From Hypholoma sublateritium FD-334 SS-4 (taxonomy: Eukaryota; Basidiomycota; Agaricomycetes; Agaricales; Strophariaceae): DNA of 55,984 nucleotides. The position numbers and the translations under genes were made by a program. The notes under the pieces were generated by a model. The model searched no databases and was not told where the DNA came from. It saw only the letters and a program-made list of their open reading frames with translations. Of this stretch, positions 24,300 to 34,307 are shown in pieces (the first letter of the stretch is position 1; each line of letters starts with the position of its first letter). Location: assembly GCA_000827495.1 (NCBI GenBank), contig KN817537.1, forward strand, positions 433,657-489,640, read 5' to 3'.

Positions 24300-26680
24300 A
24301 TTTAAACAAACGCTTTCAGGTTTTTGAATATGTCGATGCCTGCAGCCTGACAAAGGTGATTTTCATTTGTGGTTAAACGTTGAAACGTTGACCTCGAATA
24401 TGTGTGACCATTCTTGGCGTTCTTTATTTTACTTATACAGAATATCAGGTGTATGTGTCGCTTTCAATGTGGTCATAGGTTGATATACTCGTAAATGAAT
24501 GTGACGTGCCCTACTCGTTTGTCCATGACTGGCATCGGAGTGAGACGCATCAGCAGTCGCGATAACCACGTCCAAGTTCCAACCGCCCGCGCTGCGCTTC
24601 TACTATCCGAGACGCACTTGACAAGCTCGAGCAGCCATTGGTGCGCGCGTTCGAGCGCAACGAGGGATATGTCTCAGTCAGTTTCAGCCTCGCATGCGCC
24701 GGTGTGAGTAGAGGCATCGGGCTGCGTGGAGTACGGTGGAGAGCACGGCGTGGACAACGCCGGGGCCTGAGAAGTTTTGATGTCGGCGGACATGAGCCAA
24801 ACATGAGCCTAGGTTCAGGAGGCTAAGAAGGCATACATACCGAGCCCGCGGTTCACGCCAGGTATAAGGTATACTTGCGGTGGGGTCACAGTCCAAGAAA
24901 GACACGCTGTGCGGGAGTAGAATCGGAGTCTGAATACTATCTGCCGTGTTGTTGCCGGGACTGACACGAGTGATGCACGTGTGTACTGCCTCTCTCCTCT
25001 CCTCCCGCCGCGCGTCGAAGTCTCTGCGCACCCGAGCGCTGAGTCGAGATAGTTCCTTTATCTGGTGAGTCCCATAGACATGACATGCCTGGCAACAATA
25101 CTTACAATAGACTCCATGTGCGCACAGTGCGACCGTCGCGGCTCTCCCTTATGGGTATCCGCACGCTCAAGCACGACCTCGCCAGATTTCCGACCTTTTC
25201 CGCCCCCTTATGTACTTACACCATCCATGCGTCGCATTTTACCGCACCGCTGCCCGTCATCCATCGGCCTCTCCGCTTCCCAGCTTCCAGGAGGAGCTCC
25301 GCTCTGGTACGTCCCTCGGGCATGTCTCGTTTGTATAGATCGTACCCTCAAGACGGAGCGATATCTGCTGGGAGCGCAGATTATCTCGGATGTTCCTCTC
25401 CCCTATTCCACACCTCACCTCCACGGCTACTCAAGTACTCAAGACACACCGTCGTACCGGTGCGACCACACTCAGCCATGCGTAGCAAGAACGGTGCCCC
25501 CTCGCGCTTGCTCCCCTCCACGCCACGCCCCCCCTCCCAGCACGCTAACCCGCCGCCCGCGCTGTCCCTCTGTCCCGTGGGCTCCTCGAAGACACGGCAT
25601 CAATCATGTGAATGCATGCGCGTGTCTGGCGTGGTGTACCCCTTTCCGACGTGAGGGACAGTCCGGTGCGCGCGTGTGGACAGCCCGCCATCCCTCGTGA
25701 TCCACGCCTGATCTCGGCCATCCACATAGGCCCTGCCATACACGCGGCACTCTCCCCCTGCGTCTGCACCCACCGTCGTCCTATCTCCCCCCCGTGCTGC
25801 CTGCGCGCCTCTGACGGACACCTTCCTACCAGACGGGACGTCGTCCAGGCATACGCCGGCCAGCACACGTTCAGCCTGTTTGAAGTGGTTTTCCGACAAG
25901 CGCGCGCATGCGCTTCTGGCACACTCAGTCCAGCACATACGTATGATGTATCTGCGCACGCTGCCCCCCGGCATCGCCGCGCTCCCGGGTGTTGGTTCCA
26001 GGTGAGGCTTGTTCACGGCGCACGTCGCCACGGGCGCGGCTTCTCCTGGTACACTTTCATACTGCACCTCGGATGAACGCCGCATGCATTGGCGCAGCGC
26101 GGCCCTGGTATGTATATGCGTTTCCACTTCCACGCCTCCCTTATCCCGCTCCTTGCTCACGCGCTGCCTGACGCCCATCGCCGTTCTGCGCGCTCCTGGG
26201 AACTTTCATACCAGCCAGGAAGTCCATGTAGGCGACGCAGCACCGCTGGCTATACCTGTCTGTAACTCTGATAGCTTTCTTTAGGAAGCGTGCAGCGCGC
26301 TGCGGCGCCGTTGTCTCCGCGTTTTAGTGCTGTTTACGGCGTATCCCATGCTGCGCTGCGCTGTCCCGACTTTCTGGGCAGCTGCGGTTTTACCGAACGA
26401 GAAATTGCCGCGGCATGAAGTGCCTATCAGTTCTAGACGCTGCACGGGTTCGCGCAGCGTGCTTCGACTACCGCACGTCCTCCGCGTCCCCTTCCTCTGC
26501 TCGTGTTTGTCTTGTACCACGTCACCCAGCCTCCCGCCGTCGGCGCCGTCGCTTTTCTATTGTACATGCCTCCGTAAAGTAAATCCATAAGCGAATGTAC
26601 ATGCCCCTTTTTGTAAATAGCAGAGCGCGCAGGAAACAGCGGTATCAAGGACAGAGGAGTGAGACAACAATTAAAAGTCA
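24300..26680 (+). repeat. R2 repeat-rich desert, second block
   Basis: Recurrent pyrimidine-rich leaders are followed by TACCAG-type blocks at 25826 (CTTCCTACCAGACGGGA) and 26198 (CTTTCATACCAGCCAGGA). Plus-strand frames up to 211 codons (25065-25700) overlap frames on the other strand and lack splice or motif support. No gene is called. Confidence 0.35.
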
Positions 26681-26689
26681 CGCGCGATC

Positions 26690-28400
26690 TCACCCGCGGT
26701 TTTCACGGCGCATACAGACCCATGCGCGCGGAGGATGAGATTCGTCACCAGATTGCGTTGTCCCGCACCCCAGCCTTTAGAAAAAAAATGGGCTCTGTAA
26801 TCTGCTTTTTAGAGACTAGATAACTAGCCGTATAGGGGACTGTGGAAGGGCCCAGAATACGAGACCAATATGTGAATGCCGAGCGACACCGCACGGACGC
26901 ATCGGCATATCATTTTGCGCTATGACCTCTCGTGGGCGGTGCCCCGGTGCCAACCCACGGAAAACGGTGTGGCACCAAAGCGGCGCCATCGGCGGTGCAA
27001 GCGCGCGCCGGCGGACGAGATCACGCCAACCTGATATCCCCCGCGGAAAGCGCAGGGCATGCGCCTGCGCCAACGCGTAGGGGGTAGGAAGCTGCGCCAC
27101 TCCGTGCCGGCGGATACACACTGCTGGTAACATGGGCTGGACTCGGACACGTGGGGGGGTTGAGCGATGCGAAATCGAGGACGCACCGAGTGAGGTAGCC
27201 AGATCCGATTTGGGGATGAAGGATTGTGTAGCGGTGCGCTGGTGTACTTTGGGCGGTGAGTAGATATGATGGAAGTAGATTGTGACAGTAAGTACCAGAC
27301 GAACGTGTGAGGGATGGCATGAGCACATGCATTGAGGGCGGAAGGACACCGCGTCCATTACACACGATGGTACCTACAAGAATGGAGGCGGTGTTAATGG
27401 AATGCTCGTATGACCTCGCGCTGGAGGTAGAAAAGGGAACGTACATTCGGACCCTAACTTGAAGGGACGCCCATCCTGAGGTCACGTACAGCAAAGAGGC
27501 CTGACCAGCTATGCAGTCCCCGCGCGAGAGGCAGTGGATGGATCGTGGATAGGCATGAATGCAAACGTGAATCTGTAGGGGGGGATGTGATGAGTATGAG
27601 ATTTGGATAGACCGAAGAAGTACGCACCCCGTTCTCCCAGAAATGCGACGACAGTACGGATGCGCGCATGGTCCCATCGCATGACGTGGCGCTGATCACG
27701 ACTACGATGAGAGCAGGATTAGATGCGCAGGCCCCGAGGATGAGGATTATGAATGCGAGGTGCCGATGATATACATATGCCTATCCTATCAGAAAAATGG
27801 ATTGGTCGAAGCGGGAAAATAGAAATATAGTACTTACATCCATGTAAGGGAGAGCACATAACGGCGCCAAGTTTTTGACAATTACTGGCCCATGATGCGT
27901 TCTCAGCGAGGCTCATGTGGATAAATATCATGCTGCCGTCGAGATGGAGCCAGAACTGGGCATGCTGTATCCCATGGTGGAGGTAGAAAGAAAGGTATCT
28001 CCAGATCGATGGCGGTGAGCCTACGACCGCGCCGGCGCCGGCACGTGTGTTCCCGATCTCCCGGCACAGCCACGACGCTCAGAACGCCCCGCGCGAGGAT
28101 AGCGCGCGCTGCCGTTTTTCCTGTGCCCGCAGATCAAGCAAGGTATTTCAGGTTCGAGCGGTAGAAACTGGGTGAGCGGTCGGTACCCATCATGTGCACA
28201 AGCCGGCGATGACAACGACGGCGCCGGCACCGGTACCTACTGTCCGATTTCCCGCGCTGCATTCTCTCCCGTCATATAACGCGGGTACCTTGAGATATAC
28301 GGTTTATAGAACTTAAACAATAACGCAGTTTAACGAGAAACGTCAGCCCTCCTCCAGTAAAGAGCCCATTTACAGCTCATAATAATTGAAATATAAAGGA
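26690..28400 (+). repeat. R1 repeat copy and flanks upstream of the acyl-CoA oxidase 3' end
   Basis: R1 landmarks TACGCACCCCGTTC (about 27621) and ATGACGTGGCGCTGATCACGA (about 27681) are present in the same orientation as in the first 14 kb. A separate direct repeat pairs 28028-28065 with 28220-28257 (GGCGCCGGCAC then CCGATCTCCCGGC / CCGATTTCCCGCG). The long minus-strand frames here (26816-27358, 27021-27677) have no motif support. Confidence 0.4.
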
Positions 28401-28437
28401 TGTGCTAATTTAATCAAAGAATAATGATGCAGCATAA

Positions 28438-30496
28438 TTAAAGCATCGCCCGAGCTGGTTGTACTTGAAGCAGCGATGGCGTTTCTGGCAATTCGATTTT
28501 TGAGGTGAACGTCGGGAGACCTCGCACATACTTCTTCCACTTCTCGTCCGATATAATAGGCGCAGTGCAATACGCCTCGACGCCGAGCCCCGAAATGAGA
28601 TCGTCAAGGTGCGGCAGGAGCGCCTGCATGGCCTTCCTCTCCAGCTCCATTTGCTGCGCACGGGAGATTCCGCCGACCTCCGAGAACCAGGCGCGGTCTT
28701 CTCTGACGACGCTCGCCACGAACATGTCGACGATCGCCGCATCGACTCCGTCTTCGATGGCAGCGTCGTATGCCATGCTATATCCGATGGCCTCGATGAG
28801 CGGCTGGCAGAGCGGGAGGACGTACGCCTGGAATCCGGGGTCGCGGTGGTGCTTGAAGCGTGCTGAGAGAACGTCGCGTATTTCGTGGAACATCGAGGTG
28901 ACGCGACGCGCGAGTAGGCTGTCTGGGTTGGTGGATTCTGGGAGCGCAACACGCTGGATGAGGAGCTCGACAGCAAAGCCTGTGTGATGTTACGAGTAAA
29001 AAAATAAATCTTGCCACCTCAGCAAGACTGAAAGGAACGCACGAACTGAGATCCCGAGAAGGTCACCCTCCGCGATGGACGCCCCACGTATGTCTGCCTA
29101 TTATAATACTTGTATGAGCAAGGTATTTTTGGATATTACGATAACAAATTCACTTACATATAGGACGGAGAATTGGTTGACCTCGAAAATTCCCTGAGCC
29201 CCACACCGATCGCCCAGCGAAGTCAACGACGCAAGACAATGCTTAACCAGCGTCACCTTCGCAACCGCCGCAATGCAGTGCCGCGCGCCCAATCCCTGGC
29301 CCTTATCCGTAAACAGCGCAATCGCCTTCCGCGTGAGCGACTCGAACACGACCGCCTGCGCGAGCGCCGCCAAGACGGGGTACTGCTGTGTCGGGAAAGC
29401 GATGATCGGCGTCTGCCGCCCGGTGAACGCATCGGTGACGCGGCGCCGCTGGCTGTAGCGCCCCGCGACGCACACGCCGACCTTCAGCGCGGTGAGCGCC
29501 ATGCCGGCGATGGAGAGCGCGCCAACGATGACGCGGAATATACTTTCGAAGAACTGCGCGCGATCGTCGCCTTTATCGGGGGAAGAGAGGAGCGCGCTGG
29601 TGGGGAGGGAGACGTGGTTGAAGTACGTGAGGCAGTGATCGACTGGAACTGAGCCACCGCGCGCAGTGAGGAGCCTGCGGGCGCTTGGTGAGATCGTGAA
29701 AATTAGGAGAGTGATGGAGAAACGCACCTGCTCGTGATCCCTTGCGTCATGGTCCGCCCATCGTGCAGCATCACAGAGAACTCCTTCACCCCGCGGTCCT
29801 CGCCGTTGACGATGAACCGCGCGAACACCACCGCCATCGTCGGGATGCCGCAGGGCGACGTCGGGGGCATGTGCCTGGAAGTCATGCAATTAGAATTTTC
29901 TGGAAGCGACCTAGATATGGTGGACGGACTTAGCGGCCCCGTCGTGTGGCGTGTGGAGATCGATCGTCCCGTCGGCGAGGAGCGTCGCGGTGGTCTCCAG
30001 ATTTCGCGCATCGAGCCCGTGGGCCTGCTCCGTCAGGCAGAACTGCCCTCTATTCCACATATTCATATTCAGACGGGACATAGCTGCGGAGCGTACTGGG
30101 AGGCTTACATGATCTCGAAGTTCAGCAGCTTGCGCAGGACGAACTGCAGATCGGGCCGCCCGACGGCGCGCCGCGCGAGCGTCCCGGTGCACAGATTGAG
30201 GTGGATCGTCATCAGCGTCGCCGCGGCGCCGTCCATGGTGAGAATCGGGTCGAGCTGCAGCGCCCAGTACGCGGGCGTCGTGTGCATGATGTCGTCCGCG
30301 GTGAGGCCTAGAAGCGAAGCTCGTGTAAGTGGGGCGTAACTTGGAGGAAGGGAAAACGATACGAACGGTGCGCCTTTCCAATGGCAATCAGGCGCTTGTA
30401 CGTGAGCTGGACACGCTCCGCATGGGGCAGTCGCGCGGCCTTGTCGATGTCTTGGAAGAGAAGGGTCGGGGCTAGGGCACTTGAGAGGGGAGACAT
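28438..30496 (-). CDS. Acyl-CoA oxidase family flavoprotein
   Basis: Seven exons on the minus strand keep one frame: 30496-30367, 30307-30109, 30049-29930, 29874-29728, 29674-29158, 29097-29043 and 28979-28438. They give 569 residues. The enzyme should oxidise acyl-CoA to trans-2-enoyl-CoA and pass electrons to oxygen, making hydrogen peroxide (peroxisomal beta-oxidation). Supporting motifs are GKAHRLTADDIM (residues 40-51), CLTEQAHGLDARNLETTA (FAD-binding loop, about 113-131), KHMPPTSPCGIP, FIVNGEDRGV, RGGSVPVDHCLTYFNHV, then RCGAQGIF and IRGASIAEGD. The AEGD glutamate is the likely catalytic base. RCGAQG is typical of the branch shared with bacterial acyl-CoA oxidases. The protein is shorter than the usual 650-700 residues and ends ARAML, not a clear SKL-type peroxisome signal. 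The ATG at 30496 is chosen because a TATA box lies just upstream. Confidence 0.87.
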
Positions 30497-30554
30497 GCTG
30501 ACTTCGGGAGGATACGCAGACAGGCGGGACTCGGGTTGGTATATGGTGGTATCC

Positions 30555-30566
30555 TTTATATATAAC
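30555..30566 (-). promoter_or_regulatory. TATA box of the acyl-CoA oxidase gene
   Basis: Read on the minus strand it is TATATATAAAGG, about 60-70 bases before the ATG at 30496. It overlaps a longer upstream reading frame, which argues that translation starts at 30496 and not earlier. Confidence 0.6.
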
Positions 30567-30599
30567 ACAATTTTACTGACGTCTGCAGTCTAAGTCGGA

Positions 30600-31590
30600 G
30601 GCGGACATTTATTTTCGCGTGCGCTAGCGTGTATTAGCGCATATTGCTCCTATTTATCGTTCGGCTATGCACGAGAAATTAGAAGATACCCAACAAGGAC
30701 GCAAAACATACCGAAACGTGCGAATGCACGAGGCAGTATATGCGCCATTTATAAATTACAGGCACCTGGCGTGCGCAATGATAGAAGAAGTACCTGCGGT
30801 GACATTCGCAATGTTTTTTTTAACGAGTCCGCACTCCTCGAGGCAGCGTTTGGTCACCGAAAGCGGATTGCGTGCGAACTATTTGAAGACGTACCTGCCG
30901 GGTGCACTGCCGCTATCGCGCGATCGCTCCCTCGTCGGATCCGTGCCCCACAGGTAGAAACTCGGGGAAAACAATCGAAGGCGCGCCGCACAGAGCAACC
31001 CCAAAGCCCCTCGGACAATTTCGGAGCCGGGGAGCAGGCGAAAAACTGAGTGAACGCCGTGGCTGCCGAGCAGGGCGCGATCGGCATCCGCTGTCAGCGC
31101 GCGCAGAGATGGCGCGCTGTTTGCGCGCTGCAGAAAAAAGGATATGGGCTGCCGTCACACGATGTCAGGGCGCGCTATACACAGGCGAGAGACGGACCTT
31201 CTGGGAAAGCGCAAGGAATAACTGGATTGTGTGGTACACATGGAGGGGGGTAATGGGCTGTAATGGGGCGTGTGTCCACACATAAACGAGCATACGCGCC
31301 ACGGCTGCACTGGCTGGTACACGCAAATATCCATCGACAACCGGGCGCACCAAAATGAGCGCGGATTGCGGATGGACAATATGGTACAGCGGCGAGCGCG
31401 TATGGATGTGTGGGCTCGGCGCGAACGTGTCGATAGTAGAGTATTCGAAGATGAAAGAGCGCAAGGACATCCTCGCGACCGCCACGAGCCCAAGATAGCT
31501 ATCCAGAAGAAAGCACCGTTCGTGCGCGAACTGAACGAGCGGCACAATGCGCAGCTGTTCGTGCACACATGAGTACATGCGCGACGCCGT
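30600..31590. other. Intergenic, nothing recognised
   Basis: GC-rich sequence with short overlapping frames on both strands. No R1 landmark block, tRNA or spliced gene was seen. Confidence 0.4.
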
Positions 31591-31597
31591 CGAAAGG

Positions 31598-32612
31598 AAA
31601 GGGCACTGTAAAAAAAGACGCGCTTTGGAGGGCTGACGGTAACAACAGCAGTGGGACGACAACACAGACGCGATTACAGGAGAATTAACTTCTGCACAGA
31701 CAGCACGCACAGTGCGGGCGGCGGTGCGGGAGTAGATCTTGCAAACAGTCTGCGTTGGCGTGCTCACGGCTCTGCGACGAGGAAGTAGTAGCGACCGCGA
31801 TCAGGGTGCGATGGTCGGCCGCCTGGCTGTAGCGGCACGCGGGGGATGGATGGGGGATGTGGGTAGACACTTTTTCGAGACGCGCAACGCGTACTGGAGC
31901 TGGGCGGGGCTGGCCGGCTGGCGCCACACAAGGTGCGCAGGGATAGCCTGGGGAGAGACGATGAGTGGTGACTCGCCGAAAAACGGAGGGCGTACCGCAT
32001 ATCCGGAGATGCGTCGTAGACGACTGAGGACAGATGCCCTGGAACGGGGAGTGAGTGAACCTGGAGATCGGCAGCACCGACTGGAGTGTACATACCTGAG
32101 CGGCGGAGGGGTGTGCGCAACGCAGCAGAGAGCAAAAGGGCACCGTAAAAAATGCGCGCTTCGGAGGGGCTGACGGTAACAGCAGCGGCGGGACGACAAC
32201 GCAGACACTTGTCCCAGTATTCAAGAGAACAAACCCCCGCACAGACAGCACGCACAGCGCGGCGGCAGTGTGGGGGTAGATCTTGCCAAGAGTCTGCGTT
32301 GGCGTGCCCCGCGGCTCTGCGACGAGGTCGTAAATAGCCGATAAAATCAGGGTGCGATTGTGAGCTGCCCGCCTGGCGCGGCGCGAGCGAGATAAATGGG
32401 GGTGTGGGTAGACACTTTTCGGGACGCGCAACACGCACTGGGGACAGCCTGCGGAGAGATGACGAGTGGTGGATAGACGGAAAAGGGAGGGCGCACCGCA
32501 TATCGCGGTAAATGAACGACTGAGGACGACAGACGGTCTGGAATGGAGCATGAGTGAGGCTGGGGATCGGCAGGCCGAATTAGAGTTTACATACCTGAGC
32601 GGCGGAGGGGTG
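31598..32612 (+). repeat. Tandem duplication of about 0.5 kb
   Basis: Unit 1 (31598-32134) and unit 2 (32135-32612) follow each other directly. Both run AAGGGCAC-GTAAAAAA, GGGCTGACGGTAACA, CACAGACAGCACGCACAG, TAGATCTTGC, GTCTGCGTTGGCGTGC, GGGTGTGGGTAGACACTTTT or close to it, and finish in CATACCTGAGCGGCGGAGGGG. Unit 2 is shorter, lacking part of the segment after the GACACTTTT block. The long minus-strand frames here (200-288 codons) repeat because the DNA repeats. I see no independent sign that they are translated. Confidence 0.75.
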
Positions 32613-32619
32613 GCGTTAC

Positions 32620-34300
32620 AGTTGGACGTGGACTATCCGGGCGATATGCAAGGCGATTTCAGCGGCAGGAGAGTCTGAGCAGATTGAATGGCGCATGCGC
32701 AGCTATACATTTAGATTTGGGTATAATCGACGGGGATCGAGCAAGCGACAGCGTACCTCGTGTTCCCAGAGAGACGACAGAAGCGCGGAGTCATCGGGTG
32801 ACGTGGCACCGTCGCACAAGCACGAGCGCCATGTGTCGGACAGCCGCGATAGAATACAGCCGCTGCTTTCAGAAATGTCGTTGCGGCCGACTGGAGCAGA
32901 CGCGATGAGGACATGGAAGTTGTCGTTGAAACATTGGAGGAGAGAATCCAGTCTGGCCATAACGACGCCGAACGCAACTCAGTCTACAAATCCACCGAGA
33001 ACGGTCCAATAGCGGGGAGTTGTAGACGGATAAGATGCATGCGAAAGCACGTATGGCGCCGGCGGGCTGCAGGCTACGGTGCACAAAGCTCAATGCGGAA
33101 AGACCGACGTCGGGTTCGAGACCCATGACGATTTATACCCATGCCCACGTGACCGTACCTGCGCATTGGCTGCAGCTTTCACTTTAACCCAACTTCAACC
33201 CATTTCAACTCCAAGCCTCAATTTAACAGTCCACATTCGGAACAGACGAAAGAATAGAGTCGCTTCGATAACTTGAAGCGTCTGATACACCAACTAACAT
33301 TAAGGAGAAAATATATGTTCATCAGTCACTGACTAGCCCAGTACCCCGCAGCGTGCATACGGACGCCAACCTGCCATACTTAACGTACGCATGGGCTGAG
33401 ATAGCACAGCTATGTACGCCGTGTATTTAATAAATCTCAAAGACTCAAACACGATTCACGGCGGAACGCATCGCCAGCGCTATGGTGTATACAGCGCCGT
33501 GAAAGGAATAAATCATTTCACTCCAGACGCTTTGATATGTGACCGGAATAAATACAGGTAAATGTGGAAGGGGACTGAAAGACAGCACCCTCAAATCTGC
33601 CTGGAGCGATCCATCAGCAATGATGCAGTGCGCACACCGCGACAATGCAGAGCTCGTGAAATGCATCAGTGGGCGCCGAAGAGTGGAGAGCGCGTGGCTC
33701 AGCTTGGCGACAAGATCGAGCGCGCGCCAGGCTGTCGTGCGTACAAGCGGCGGAACAGCGAGGGAGAAGGCGGTGCCGGCGCTGTGCTCTATTTTATGGG
33801 CGCACCGCTGCGGTCCCCGAGGCCCTCATCGTACAGAACTGTGATTTCGTTCCGTATGCGCGGAGAGTCGATTTTATTGGAGGAGAAACTTGGGGGTATT
33901 TTCCTGTACTAAAGAACGACGATCAGCAGTAGGCAGTCGAGTACGGAATGACGTGAGGCACCAAGGAGACCACCCATAAACGAAGCATCTGATAGGACGG
34001 TTGTCGCTGGCGTGCTGTAGCCTTAAAACCAATGACGAGGATGGAAAAACTGGACGCGACGTCCATGGCGACTCTCGACAAAGGTCATTCAAGTATGTGC
34101 GTGCAGTTGGTAGATTTGCCGTCTAAAATATGCGGCATAATATGATCTTACACATACGCCATCCGGCGCTCCAGAACCTACTGAGGCGTCACAGCATATG
34201 CTGGATTATCTTCAATTGGTTATGCCAGAGTCGTTTCATTGAAAGGGTAGATCAGAGAAGGAATTATAAAACGAACGGCTAGATAACGGTTGTACAGAGC
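32620..34300. other. Gene-poor interval before the NACHT gene
   Basis: A weak R1-like block (GGGCTGCAGGCTACGG at about 33064, CACGTGACCGTACC at about 33147) is present. Plus-strand frames of 116 and 105 codons (33562-33912, 32695-33012) have no motif or splice support. A GGTTCGAGACC string at 33115 resembles a tRNA T-loop but no tRNA fold surrounds it. Confidence 0.35.
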
Positions 34301-34307
34301 ATATAAT

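Noticed and set aside
25065..25700. 211-codon plus-strand open frame
   Set aside because: Lies in the R2 pyrimidine-rich repeat; a second 189-codon frame overlaps it, which points to composition and not coding.
31685..32551. 288-codon minus-strand open frame
   Set aside because: Its internal repetition is fully explained by the tandem DNA duplication, and alternative frames in the same place are almost as long.
33105..33130. GGTTCGAGACC string resembling a tRNA T-loop
   Set aside because: Upstream sequence does not form acceptor, D or anticodon stems, and the T stem would have only three pairs.
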